Source: Glaciecola sp. UBA2563
Lineage (GTDB): Bacteria; Pseudomonadota; Gammaproteobacteria; Enterobacterales; Alteromonadaceae
Reading direction: 5' to 3'
Assembly: GCA_002340325.1 (NCBI GenBank)
Contig: DDLV01000101.1
Coordinates: 1 to 35,891, forward strand
Length of the DNA: 35,891 nt
Both the position numbers and the translations under genes were made by a program. The notes under the pieces are model-generated. The model was given only the letters and a program-made list of their open reading frames with translations, did no database searches and was not told the origin of the DNA. Positions 24,430 through 32,782 of the stretch are shown here, one piece after another (position 1 is the stretch's first letter; every line of letters starts with the position of its first letter).

Positions 24430-25645
24430 GGCGCTAACAGTCACAGCGGTTCTATTGTTACTGTCAGGCTGTACAACGATTAGCAATTGGTTTGCTGATG
24501 ATGAAGAAGTTGAGATTCGCACGCTCAACCCGTTGCAGAACCAAATAGAACCACGCGTACTGTGGGACGTCAGTATTGGAGATGGTACGGAAGAGTTCTT
24601 TTCTAACCTAAAACCGGCATATGATTACGGAAAAATCTTTGCCGCCGATCGAGCAGGGCGTATTTATGCACTTAACCCTGACGACGGTAAGCGAATATGG
24701 CAACAGGATATAAGTCAACGCAGTAAGGACAGGCGTTTTACAAATTTATATGGATTGTTTGCGGGGCGAGTACCTGCAAAGATTTCTGGCGGTCTTACCG
24801 TAGCTTACAATTCGGTATTCTTTGGCACAGAAAATGGAGAAGTTCTTGCCTTAAACGAAGCTGACGGTAGCTTGAAATGGAGAACATCAATCATTGGCGA
24901 AGTTCTCGCGCCCCCTGCAACAGATGAGGGAATTGTCGTTGTTAATACCGTGGCAGGCTTGCTGATAGCACTTGATGCAGAAACTGGCGAAATTAAGTGG
25001 CAAAACGAAAACGATGTTCCGGCGTTGAGCTTACGCGGTATATCTGGACCAGCAGCATCAAATGGCGGCGCAATTGTTGGCACTGCATCGGGTAGATTAG
25101 TTGTTAATATAATTGATTCGGGGTTGACAGCTTGGGAACAACAGATCGCTAAACCCACAGGTGCGACAGAATTGGATCGCATCGTCGACATCGATAGCAC
25201 ACCACTTGTGTTTTTAGGCAATATATATGCGGTAAGTTATGGCGGTTCACTAGCTTCGGTAGAAATACGAACAGGTCAAGTTGTATGGAATCGCGAGTAT
25301 GCCGCATATCGCGACCTGACGTTAGAAGGAAATCGCTTGTTTGTTAGCGATATTAATAGCAATCTTTACGCAGTGGATAGACGAAATGGCGTTGAGTTAT
25401 GGTCGAATTCAGAATTGAGAAAACGTGAGCTAACGTCAGCAGTACCTACGCGAGCATATGTTGCAGCAGGCGATAAATGGGGATATTTGCACTTTTTCAA
25501 TCAAAGCGACGGTGAATACGTAGCGAGAGTGCGCATTGGTGACGATGATGAGGACGAAGGGATTTTCTCTGCACCAGTCTCGTTTGAGGACAAGTTGCTG
25601 GTGCAACGGAGGGATGGTGATTTGTTCTTACTGCAAATACCCTAA
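24407..25645 (+). CDS. bamB: BamB, outer-membrane beta-barrel assembly lipoprotein
   Basis: BamB is a lipoprotein of the BAM complex that helps BamA insert outer-membrane proteins. The 412-residue product has a lipobox LSGC with Cys22 and then an eight-bladed PQQ-type propeller with repeats such as ALNPDDGKRIWQQD, ALNEADGSLKWRT, ALDAETGEIKWQ and AVDRRNGVELW. The ATG at 24407 has TAGAGG directly upstream. A GTG at 24422 is a possible alternative start that would keep the signal peptide. It follows yfgM with overlap and precedes der by 41 bases. Confidence 0.97.
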   Translation: MRTIKVNKALTVTAVLLLLSGCTTISNWFADDEEVEIRTLNPLQNQIEPRVLWDVSIGDGTEEFFSNLKPAYDYGKIFAADRAGRIYALNPDDGKRIWQQDISQRSKDRRFTNLYGLFAGRVPAKISGGLTVAYNSVFFGTENGEVLALNEADGSLKWRTSIIGEVLAPPATDEGIVVVNTVAGLLIALDAETGEIKWQNENDVPALSLRGISGPAASNGGAIVGTASGRLVVNIIDSGLTAWEQQIAKPTGATELDRIVDIDSTPLVFLGNIYAVSYGGSLASVEIRTGQVVWNREYAAYRDLTLEGNRLFVSDINSNLYAVDRRNGVELWSNSELRKRELTSAVPTRAYVAAGDKWGYLHFFNQSDGEYVARVRIGDDDEDEGIFSAPVSFEDKLLVQRRDGDLFLLQIP

Positions 25646-25686
25646 ACGTTTTTTTTCGATAAGTTCTTAGAAAAGCAGTCACCAGA

Positions 25687-27132
25687 ATGATCCCAGTCAT
25701 TGCTCTTGTCGGGCGGCCTAATGTTGGAAAATCAACACTCTTTAATCGATTAACGCGCAGTCGAGACGCACTCGTGGCTGACTTTCCAGGACTCACCAGA
25801 GATAGGAAATATGGACAGGCCATATTTGAAAAGAAACAATTCATTGTGGTTGATACTGGTGGCATCAGTGGTGATGAAAGCGGGATAGATTCTGCGATGG
25901 CTGAGCAATCACTGCTTGCAATTGAAGAAGCAGATGTTGTTTTGTTTCTTGTTGATGCCAGGTCAGGTCTAATGCCAGCTGACGTAGGTATTGCCAATCA
26001 CCTCAGAAAAACAGGTAAGCACGCCGTCTTAGTGGCCAATAAAATTGACGGTCTGGACGCAGAAAGCGCTTCTGTAGATTTCTACGAGCTTGGATTTTCT
26101 CAATTTATGCATATTGCAGCATCACATGGGCGGGGCGTTCAAAAGCTTATGAATGATGTGTTGTCACCGCTTAAAGATGCGTTCCCTCATATGATTGTGA
26201 TGGACTCAGACGATGAGGAGCTGAGCGAAGAAGAGAAAGTCGCACATCTACAAAACCTTCCTATCAAATTAGCCATTGTTGGTAAGCCTAACGTAGGCAA
26301 ATCGACACTTACTAATCGAATTTTAGGCGAAGAACGTGTTGTTGTTTACGATTTGCCTGGCACAACACGCGACAGTATTTTTATTCCGATGAAAAGAGGA
26401 GAAAGAGACTACGTCATTATAGATACCGCTGGCGTGCGCAAGCGCAAAAAAGTATCAGATGCTGTGGAAAAGTTTTCTATTGTTAAAACACTGCAGGCTA
26501 TTGAAGAGGCGAATGTTGTTCTTTTAGTCATTGATGCTCGGCAAGGTATTAGTGATCAAGACCTTTCTCTTTTGGGATTTATCGTAAACTCTGGGCGCTC
26601 ACTAGTTCTTTCGGTAAACAAATGGGACGGGTTGGATTCTGACGTCAAGGATGACATTAAACGAGAGCTCGATCGTCGACTGGGTTTTATAGATTTCGCG
26701 CGCGTTCATTTTATCTCTGCGCTTCACGGTACAGGCGTGGGTCATTTATTTGAATCTGTAGATGAAGCATATGCATCTGCTACAAAGCGTGTTAATACAT
26801 CATTACTTACACAGATTATGGAAATGGCGCAAGACGACCATCAACCACCAATGGTCAGAGGACGACGAGTCAAAATGAAATATGCGCATGCAGGTGGATA
26901 CAATCCGCCGGTTGTCGTCATTCATGGGAATCAAGTGACAGATCTTCCCGATGCATATAAACGCTACTTAATGAATTACTATCGAAAATCACTAGACGTC
27001 ATGGGAACGCCGATTAAAATTGAGTTTCGCGAAGGCGCAAACCCTTACGAAGGCAAAAAAAATCAATTAACCCTATCGCAACAGCGCAAAAGAAAGCGAC
27101 TATTAAGTTTTCACAAAAAGAAAAAGCGTTAA
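25687..27132 (+). CDS. der: Der (EngA), double-domain ribosome-assembly GTPase
   Basis: Der is an essential GTPase for maturation of the 50S ribosomal subunit. The 481 residues contain two G domains in tandem. The first has the P-loop GRPNVGKST at 9-17, DFPGLTRD and DTGG; the second begins with GKPNVGKST at about 199, followed by DLPGTTRD, DTAGVRKR and NKWDG. A KH-like domain follows with NPPVVVIHGN. The tail is very basic (KRKRLLSFHKKKKR). It follows bamB as in E. coli. The gene ends 35 bases from the end of the converging eutC. Confidence 0.98.
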   Translation: MIPVIALVGRPNVGKSTLFNRLTRSRDALVADFPGLTRDRKYGQAIFEKKQFIVVDTGGISGDESGIDSAMAEQSLLAIEEADVVLFLVDARSGLMPADVGIANHLRKTGKHAVLVANKIDGLDAESASVDFYELGFSQFMHIAASHGRGVQKLMNDVLSPLKDAFPHMIVMDSDDEELSEEEKVAHLQNLPIKLAIVGKPNVGKSTLTNRILGEERVVVYDLPGTTRDSIFIPMKRGERDYVIIDTAGVRKRKKVSDAVEKFSIVKTLQAIEEANVVLLVIDARQGISDQDLSLLGFIVNSGRSLVLSVNKWDGLDSDVKDDIKRELDRRLGFIDFARVHFISALHGTGVGHLFESVDEAYASATKRVNTSLLTQIMEMAQDDHQPPMVRGRRVKMKYAHAGGYNPPVVVIHGNQVTDLPDAYKRYLMNYYRKSLDVMGTPIKIEFREGANPYEGKKNQLTLSQQRKRKRLLSFHKKKKR

Positions 27133-27167
27133 AAACCTATGACTACAGGCATCGTCGTTAGCTAGGA

Positions 27168-27989
27168 TTATTTTCTATCTGTTTTTCCTATTGGAAAAAG
27201 GAATTTATTTTCTAATGCTGCCGCCGCGTCATTTTCAATTACCGGTGCCATATTGTCTTTTAAATCAACACCAGACTTTCCTATTTTTAATGACTCTGTT
27301 GTTAGATAAACAACCTTTGCTGCAGCTTCAGAATAGGATAAACCACCATCACGAATGTTGGATATGCAGTTTCTGTTTGCATCGTTAAAGTCGGGTTTTG
27401 GGTCGAACGTAAAATAGATCCCGAGGCTATCTGGGGAGCTCAGTCCTGGACGCTCACCTATTAACAGAACAATACACTTGGCATTTAGCGCTCGAGCGAT
27501 ATCATCACCAACAGCAACTCTCCCTTGCAATATGATGCTGATGGGCGCTATTCTTGTATTTTTACGTTCAAAATGCGAAAGCATAGTAGACATCATATTT
27601 GGTGCGTGTCTTTGAACGGCAATAGACGAGAGCCCATCGGCTATTGCAAAAGCAATGTCATATCGTTCTTTATTGTAGAATTGCGATAGCTTTTCAAGAG
27701 ATTCAGTACTCAGCTTTCGACCATAATCTGGACGCTGTAAATACTGCGCTCTATTTTCTGCTTTGCTTTTGAGCAACACTTTAGGTTGTTTCGTGTCTAG
27801 ATCCGATATAAGTTGCTCGCAATCTAGCGGAATATGCACTGCATCTTGTGCATTTGCATGGTCAAATTGAAAGGACAGTAGTTGCGAAGTTGGTAAGCTG
27901 CCACCGACTCGTCCGAGAGCAATTCTCGCATCAGTAAACCTGCTCAATTCGGCCCACTTATTCTTAATTTCTAGGTGCTTTGCGCTCAT
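27168..27989 (-). CDS. eutC: EutC, ethanolamine ammonia-lyase small subunit
   Basis: EutC is the small subunit of the adenosylcobalamin-dependent lyase that splits ethanolamine into acetaldehyde and ammonia. The 273-residue product shows family segments TDARIALGRVGGSLPT, FAIADGLSSIAVQRHA, VLLIGERPGLSSPDSLGIYFT and NCISNIRDGGLSY. It follows eutB with a two-base gap, so both subunits come from one message. No other eut gene (reactivase eutA, permease, aldehyde dehydrogenase or microcompartment shell) is present in the window. The pair interrupts the usual der-xseA neighbourhood. Confidence 0.95.
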   Translation of the reverse strand: MSAKHLEIKNKWAELSRFTDARIALGRVGGSLPTSQLLSFQFDHANAQDAVHIPLDCEQLISDLDTKQPKVLLKSKAENRAQYLQRPDYGRKLSTESLEKLSQFYNKERYDIAFAIADGLSSIAVQRHAPNMMSTMLSHFERKNTRIAPISIILQGRVAVGDDIARALNAKCIVLLIGERPGLSSPDSLGIYFTFDPKPDFNDANRNCISNIRDGGLSYSEAAAKVVYLTTESLKIGKSGVDLKDNMAPVIENDAAAALENKFLFPIGKTDRK

Positions 27990-27991
27990 CT

Positions 27992-29383
27992 TTACAAGTC
28001 TTTTAATAGTGTTATGTCTGAAAAGGGAGGGGGGAGTTCAGAAGCGACCTTTATCCTTCCTTGTTCGTTGAAAATATCCATTTTTTGTAACCATTTTTCG
28101 AATTCGGGACTAGGACGTAGCCCGAATGCCTGTCTTGCATATAAGGCATCGTGAAATGATGTTGTTTGGTAATTCAGCATAATATCGTCAGAACCAGGTA
28201 TCCCCATAATAAAATTTACGCCTGCTGTTGCAAGCTGAGTGAGCAAACTATCCATATCATCTTGATCTGCATCCGCGTGATTGGTGTAGCAAATATCACA
28301 TCCCATCGGAAGTCCTAGAAGTTTTCCGCAGAAGTGATCTTCCAGACCGGCTCTACTGATTTGTTTGCCGTTATATAAATACTCAGGACCAATAAATCCG
28401 ACGACGGTGTTTACCAATAGAGGATCAAACTCGCGAGCAACACCGTATGCCCGTGCTTCACAGGTTTGTTGGTCAACACCGTGATGAGCATTAGCTGACA
28501 ATGCACTTCCTTGTCCAGTTTCAAAATACATGACGTTATTGCCACAGGTACCCCTGTTTAACGACAAAGCTGCGTCTTTGCATTCATAAAGTAAACCAAG
28601 ATCTATACCAAAACTCTTATTTGCTGCCTGAGTCCCAGCTATAGATTGGAAAATCAAGTCAACGGGCACGCCCTTATTGGCAGCTTCTAGTTGCGTAGTA
28701 ATGTGCGCGAGCACGCATGATTGAGTGGGTATTTCATAGTGTTCTATGATGTCGTTAAGCATAAACAAAAGATTACTCACTGCCTCTGTGTTATCACTTG
28801 CAGGATTAATCCCAATAACAGCGTCGCCACTGCCATACAAAAGTCCATCTAGAATACTCGCGGCTATGCCAGTGGGATCATCAGTGGGATGATTGGGTTG
28901 TAGCCTCGTTGACATTGTTCCCGGGAGACCAATAGTGTTTCTAAATGCAGTTACAACCTGACATTTCTGTGCAACTAGTATAAGGTCTTGAACACGCATA
29001 ATTTTGCTAACCGCAGCGGCCATTTCGGGTGTAATTCCCTTGCTTATTGACATCAAACTATGCGTTGTGGCCTGTTCGGATAACAGCCAATTTCGAAAGT
29101 CGCCAACGGTATAGGTGGAGACAGGTTTGAATGAAGAGAAACAATGGGTATCTATAATCAATCTTGTCACTTCATCGTCTTCATAGGGAATAATTACGTC
29201 ATTTAAAAAAGCCTTAAGAGGCAATTCCGCTAACGTCATTTGCGCAGCAACACGCTCTTGAGCTGTTTCAGCACATACACCTGCAAGCTGATCACCCGAG
29301 CGCAAAGGCGTTGCTTTTGCCATCAATGTCTTGAGATCTGGAAATTGCCATGTCACACCACCGGCGGAAATCGAATAGCTCAT
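27992..29383 (-). CDS. eutB: EutB, ethanolamine ammonia-lyase large subunit
   Basis: EutB carries the active site and most of the cobalamin pocket of ethanolamine ammonia-lyase. The 463-residue product has ATPLRSGDQLAGV near the start, the barrel motifs GDAVIGINPASDN, QSCVLAHITTQLEA, YFETGQGSALSANAHHG, VVGFIGPEYLYNGKQI and NHADADQDDMDSL, and a final LRPSPEFEKWL. The frame is open for 47 codons further upstream to a TTG at 29524, but I chose the ATG at 29383 because its product MSYSISAGG... fits the family start and length. I see no cobalamin riboswitch-like structure in the 194 bases upstream. Confidence 0.95.
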   Translation of the reverse strand: MSYSISAGGVTWQFPDLKTLMAKATPLRSGDQLAGVCAETAQERVAAQMTLAELPLKAFLNDVIIPYEDDEVTRLIIDTHCFSSFKPVSTYTVGDFRNWLLSEQATTHSLMSISKGITPEMAAAVSKIMRVQDLILVAQKCQVVTAFRNTIGLPGTMSTRLQPNHPTDDPTGIAASILDGLLYGSGDAVIGINPASDNTEAVSNLLFMLNDIIEHYEIPTQSCVLAHITTQLEAANKGVPVDLIFQSIAGTQAANKSFGIDLGLLYECKDAALSLNRGTCGNNVMYFETGQGSALSANAHHGVDQQTCEARAYGVAREFDPLLVNTVVGFIGPEYLYNGKQISRAGLEDHFCGKLLGLPMGCDICYTNHADADQDDMDSLLTQLATAGVNFIMGIPGSDDIMLNYQTTSFHDALYARQAFGLRPSPEFEKWLQKMDIFNEQGRIKVASELPPPFSDITLLKDL

Positions 29384-29577
29384 ACGTTGGTTAATCCAAT
29401 TTATAAATGTGTGCGTTTGTTTGACACTACGTTCTTTTTTACTTTTAACGTTTATTTGTCGTAAGTGGTGCAAGCCAAATTCACGATGATAAGCCGCTAC
29501 ATCTGCTATGCTTGCAAGAATCAATACTATGATTTTTTTATTATTAGCAATCTAACACACTGAGAAGAGGATACAAG

Positions 29578-29952
29578 ATGGGTCTTTTAGATGGATTGAT
29601 GGGTAATGCAAGTGAAGTGGACATTGATGAGATTACCGCAGAGTTACAGGACATATTGTCGGAAACCGAAACCATCGCAAGCGCTTACAAGCTCATTCGA
29701 GATATGCTTGTGATCACGAATAAACGCATCATTTTCATTGATAAACAGGGCATGACGGGCAAAAAAGTTAGCTATCAGAATATTCCTCTCAAATCTATCA
29801 CTAACTACATTGTAGAAACGGCTGGCAACTTTGATACTGATTCTGAGTTAAAGATTTGGATTTCTGGACAGTCAGCACCTATAGAAGTAGAACTCAAAGC
29901 AAAGCTTGCTGCCTCAGTGCAAAAGAGTATTGCTGACCAACTGTTTGCATAA
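29578..29952 (+). CDS. Small bacterial PH-domain protein (bPH_1, PF08000-like)
   Basis: The 124-residue product fits the bacterial pleckstrin-homology-like family: a short helical lead (GLLDGLMGNASEVDIDEITA), then IASAYKLIRDMLVITNKRIIFIDKQG (core LIRDMLVITNKRIIFID), and the SYQNIPLKSITNYIVE strand pair. Function in this family is unknown. There is no signal peptide or membrane helix, so it should be cytoplasmic. GAGAAGAGG lies before the ATG. It stands between eutB (divergent) and an exported protein (convergent), and a strong terminator follows. Confidence 0.85.
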   Translation: MGLLDGLMGNASEVDIDEITAELQDILSETETIASAYKLIRDMLVITNKRIIFIDKQGMTGKKVSYQNIPLKSITNYIVETAGNFDTDSELKIWISGQSAPIEVELKAKLAASVQKSIADQLFA

Positions 29953-29972
29953 ACACTACGTCGGCAAAAAAT

Positions 29973-30007
29973 AAAAAAGCGCTTGCGTGAGTACCAAGCG
30001 CTTTTTT
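29973..30007. terminator. Bidirectional intrinsic terminator
   Basis: A perfect 13-bp stem (AAAAAAGCGCTTG at 29973-29985 with CAAGCGCTTTTTT at 29995-30007) and a nine-base loop give a GC core flanked by A-run and T-run, so it can end transcripts from both directions. It serves the PH-domain gene and the converging gene at 30026-31084. Confidence 0.9.
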
Positions 30008-30025
30008 ATAAACCTTTTATTTTTT

Positions 30026-31084
30026 TTAACCGTTTCGCATTGCTTTCATAAACGCTGATTCTGGGGGGACTATTATCTGCGGCAAGCTCTGCTTAACGAG
30101 CATTTCCATTACTCTATCTGGGAAATTTCCTGTCAACTTTACGAATTTGTCACCTTTTTTAAACACATACTGGGTACTGTACGCGGGCTCAAATTCAGTA
30201 TTCAATGCTACTTTGAGCTTGTATCCTTTGTAAGATGATTCTGACACGTCTAATTGTGCGTCTTCGATTTCAGATATGTTGTATCCTGGAATATCAGAAC
30301 CTTCAATTAACAGCATAAGCTGTTGTTTTTCAGCGCCAAGCTCTGCACTGATCAATTCATCATCACTTAAGTCTACATTATGTACAAACGGTGAAATAGG
30401 GTAAACAGACACGTCAAATACTGCATCACTATATTCTGGGTGCACGTATCGCGTGATAGATCCTTGCATTGGATCCCGGTAAAGCGCTCGTTGCTGCATC
30501 ATGAACTCGCCAACAGTAGAAGGCAGCTTAAGTTGGTTCTCATAGTCGCTAGCATTTAATGCACGGTAGATAATCTTGGCGTTGAGCACATCTGAATACT
30601 CTACATGTGATACCCAGTGATTAAAGATTTCCTTTGCCGTAAGCTCAACGGAACTGTCGTCTTTAACTGGTGTGCTGACATTATACTCATCGATAGGTAC
30701 ACCGCGCCAGCTGGTCGTGATTTCTAAGTGAAGCATTGGCGACTTATTTTTGTTTTCTAGTGCACTGCCAACTAACACTTGATACTCTGACAAACTAAGT
30801 GCTTCGGCAATTTGAGGTGCTGAGGCGTGCTGCATCAAAATACCGTCAATAGTTTGTTCGTCGAGGACGTTCTTAACGCAGGTTGTCGATTCACACACAT
30901 CGTTAACTAAATCGCTCACCTCGCTGTTCAGGATTGGAAACTCCGTAGCACTTGATATGCATGAAATTGGTAAAAAAGATAATAGGAATAGATACTTAAC
31001 GGACTTTTTCGTGCCAGCGACCACATTGCGTGAGTGGCTGAAAACATTGAGACGATTACGAGCAATCGAAGGTAATGACAACAT
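30026..31084 (-). CDS. Exported protein of unknown function
   Basis: I do not recognise a family in this 352-residue protein. The N-terminus has an unusually long polar lead (about 30 residues, with KKSVK) before a hydrophobic core YLFLLSFLPISCISSA at about 31-46, then TEFPIL. Cleavage after SSA is plausible, and the Cys42 context (PISC) is a weak lipobox. The mature part is mixed alpha/beta with a CESTTC cysteine pair near the start and no membrane helix. AGGT lies close before the ATG. Its own transcription unit ends at the shared terminator. It lies in the der-xseA slot with eutBC and the PH gene, without evidence of a shared role. Confidence 0.75.
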   Translation of the reverse strand: MLSLPSIARNRLNVFSHSRNVVAGTKKSVKYLFLLSFLPISCISSATEFPILNSEVSDLVNDVCESTTCVKNVLDEQTIDGILMQHASAPQIAEALSLSEYQVLVGSALENKNKSPMLHLEITTSWRGVPIDEYNVSTPVKDDSSVELTAKEIFNHWVSHVEYSDVLNAKIIYRALNASDYENQLKLPSTVGEFMMQQRALYRDPMQGSITRYVHPEYSDAVFDVSVYPISPFVHNVDLSDDELISAELGAEKQQLMLLIEGSDIPGYNISEIEDAQLDVSESSYKGYKLKVALNTEFEPAYSTQYVFKKGDKFVKLTGNFPDRVMEMLVKQSLPQIIVPPESAFMKAMRNG

Positions 31085-31131
31085 AAATACTACCTGTTTA
31101 ACCTGAACTTCGGACTAGAGAATACCACTAG

Positions 31132-31152
31132 ATTGGTTAAAATTAAACCAAT
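31132..31152. repeat. Inverted repeat upstream of the unknown exported gene
   Basis: ATTGGTT (31132-31138) and AACCAAT (31146-31152) are reverse complements around seven bases, about 50-70 bases before the start codon of the minus-strand gene. A regulatory site is possible. In the same gap, ACAAAAAATTG occurs twice (31157-31167 and 31210-31220), which may only reflect AT richness. Confidence 0.4.
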
Positions 31153-31249
31153 TACGACAAAAAATTGACACTTTACTCACAAATATGCAATTTCCTGCGA
31201 ATTATATGAACAAAAAATTGTCGCTCAGTACTTAGATTTCTCTGTTGTT

Positions 31250-32674
31250 CTAATTGCTCGATTTTGGTGATAGTTTGGTAATAGACGATGTAATTGTTCC
31301 ATCAGAAAGTTTTGTTACGAGAGTATCAGATGTCTGCACATCTGCTATATGCTTCAAAATCTTCTCATCTTTGTATGAAATGCTGTAGCCGCGCTTCAGC
31401 GTGTTTAATGGACTAACTGAATCGAGTAAGCCACTATTCGACGCTAACTGCATTTTGGTTTTTTCTAGTTTATTTACGATAGTGTGTTGAAGTCGTTTTT
31501 GTATATTATCAATGCGAGCTTGCATATCGACGATATCATCACTTGGAGAGCTCTGTAATAAACGATGCGAAATATACGCTAACTTCTCTTTTCTTCTTTT
31601 GTATGTGTCGCCGTATCGATTTATAAGTTGTTCATTCAGTTCATGCAATTTTGTCTGATAATCTTTTACCTTGTTTACTGGGTGCATTGCATTAAAACGG
31701 AGCATTAAGGCGTCTAAACGCTGCGAGTTGTTTTGGATTTGTTGCTGTGGATCTAATCGTTCTAGTCTTTTTTGCGCTATCTGGTGCTTCAGCGTTAATT
31801 GGGTAAGGTGATTTTTAATTTGATAGTTCAGTCGGTTATACATCTGCACTAATTGGGTATTAAGCGATTCCTTATCAATGCTCAGAAGTTCAGCTGCAGC
31901 CGAGGGTGTTGGTGCCCGTCTGTCTGCAACGAAGTCACTGATAGTCACATCAATTTCATGACCAACTGCAGACACCACTGGAATATTTGAATCAAATATT
32001 GCTCTTGCAACGCTTTCTTCATTAAATGGCCATAAATCCTCTAAAGAGCCGCCGCCTCTTCCCACAATCAATGCATCGACTTCATTGCGTTGATTTGCTT
32101 TTTCAATTTGATTGACAATTTCTTGGGCTGCGCTCGCACCTTGCACCAGCGCCGGATAGAGTATGACATTGATGGCAGGGTTGCGCCTTGAAAATACCGT
32201 GAGGACATCATGAATGGCCGCACCTGTTGGCGATGTTACGATCCCAATGGTTGATATCTGTTCGGGAATTGCTTTTTTGTGTTCTTCACTGAAAAGTCCT
32301 TGCTGCGAAAGTTGCTGTTTTAGTCTTTCAAATTCCCGCTTTAGTTGACCAATTCCGTCGTGTTCAAGGTGTTGGATAATCAGTTGATAATCACCCCTTG
32401 GTTCGTAAATTGATAAGCTGCCTCTAACAAGCACCTTGTCGCCATTTTTTGGCTTGAAACCAACGCGCTGATTGCTTCCTTTGAACATCGCTGTTCTAAC
32501 TTGCGCTTTACTATCTTTAAGAGAAAAATACCAATGCCCCGATGCGGCAGCAATAAAGTTGCTGATTTCGCCTGTTGCCCAAACGAGACCAATTTCGCTT
32601 TCCAACACGCGCTTGGCAAAACGATTGAGTTTAGTGATTGATAAGATGTTGTTTACGTCTGGTGAAGAAAACAT
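31250..32674 (-). CDS. xseA: XseA, exodeoxyribonuclease VII large subunit
   Basis: XseA with XseB degrades single-stranded DNA from both ends. The 474-residue product has an N-terminal OB-fold (GEISNFIAAASGHWYFSLKD), then the catalytic core ISTIGIVTSPTGAAIHDVL, DALIVGRGGGSLEDLWPFN, SAVGHEIDVTISDFVADRRA and PTPSAAAEL. A long coiled-coil region (about 275-420) follows, and the tail LKRGYSISYKDEKIL matches the family. The small subunit xseB is elsewhere. It is divergent from guaB, as in many gammaproteobacteria. Confidence 0.97.
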   Translation of the reverse strand: MFSSPDVNNILSITKLNRFAKRVLESEIGLVWATGEISNFIAAASGHWYFSLKDSKAQVRTAMFKGSNQRVGFKPKNGDKVLVRGSLSIYEPRGDYQLIIQHLEHDGIGQLKREFERLKQQLSQQGLFSEEHKKAIPEQISTIGIVTSPTGAAIHDVLTVFSRRNPAINVILYPALVQGASAAQEIVNQIEKANQRNEVDALIVGRGGGSLEDLWPFNEESVARAIFDSNIPVVSAVGHEIDVTISDFVADRRAPTPSAAAELLSIDKESLNTQLVQMYNRLNYQIKNHLTQLTLKHQIAQKRLERLDPQQQIQNNSQRLDALMLRFNAMHPVNKVKDYQTKLHELNEQLINRYGDTYKRRKEKLAYISHRLLQSSPSDDIVDMQARIDNIQKRLQHTIVNKLEKTKMQLASNSGLLDSVSPLNTLKRGYSISYKDEKILKHIADVQTSDTLVTKLSDGTITSSITKLSPKSSN

Positions 32675-32714
32675 TTACGTCTAAAATTAAATTAATAGAA
32701 GGTGTTGATTGTAG

Positions 32715-32755
32715 TTTACCTTGTGTGTAAAAAACACTACAATTGCGCCGCAATT
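32715..32755 (+). promoter_or_regulatory. guaBA promoter with palindrome at the start site
   Basis: TTTACC (32715-32720) and TACAAT (32738-32743) are 17 bases apart, followed by TGCGCCGC. Transcription would begin near 32750, which excludes upstream in-frame starts of guaB. The bases 32741-32755 form a palindrome with arms AATTGCG and CGCAATT around one base, overlapping the -10 and the start point. It could be an operator. It does not match the PurR box I know from E. coli. Confidence 0.6.
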
Positions 32756-32782
32756 AAACCAACAGCCAATAGGTACAATTGC

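Noticed and set aside
24805..25221. 138-codon minus-strand frame inside bamB
   Set aside because: It is a shadow of the bamB propeller coding sequence with no family resemblance.
25497..25997. 166-codon minus-strand frame across the bamB-der junction
   Set aside because: It overlaps two well-supported genes, has no ribosome site and gives a low-complexity serine-rich translation typical of antisense frames.
29384..29524. 47-codon N-terminal extension of EutB from a TTG start
   Set aside because: The extension is not seen in the family, and the ATG at 29383 gives the expected length of about 460 residues.
29384..29577. Cobalamin riboswitch before eutB
   Set aside because: I looked for a B12-box-like conserved core and long leader structure and saw none in these 194 bases.
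31157..31220. Direct repeats ACAAAAAATTG 53 bases apart
   Set aside because: They are short and AT-rich in an AT-rich gap, so chance is a sufficient explanation without conservation data.
32702..32782. Upstream extension of GuaB
   Set aside because: It overlaps the probable promoter and start site, and the family begins at the ATG at 32783.
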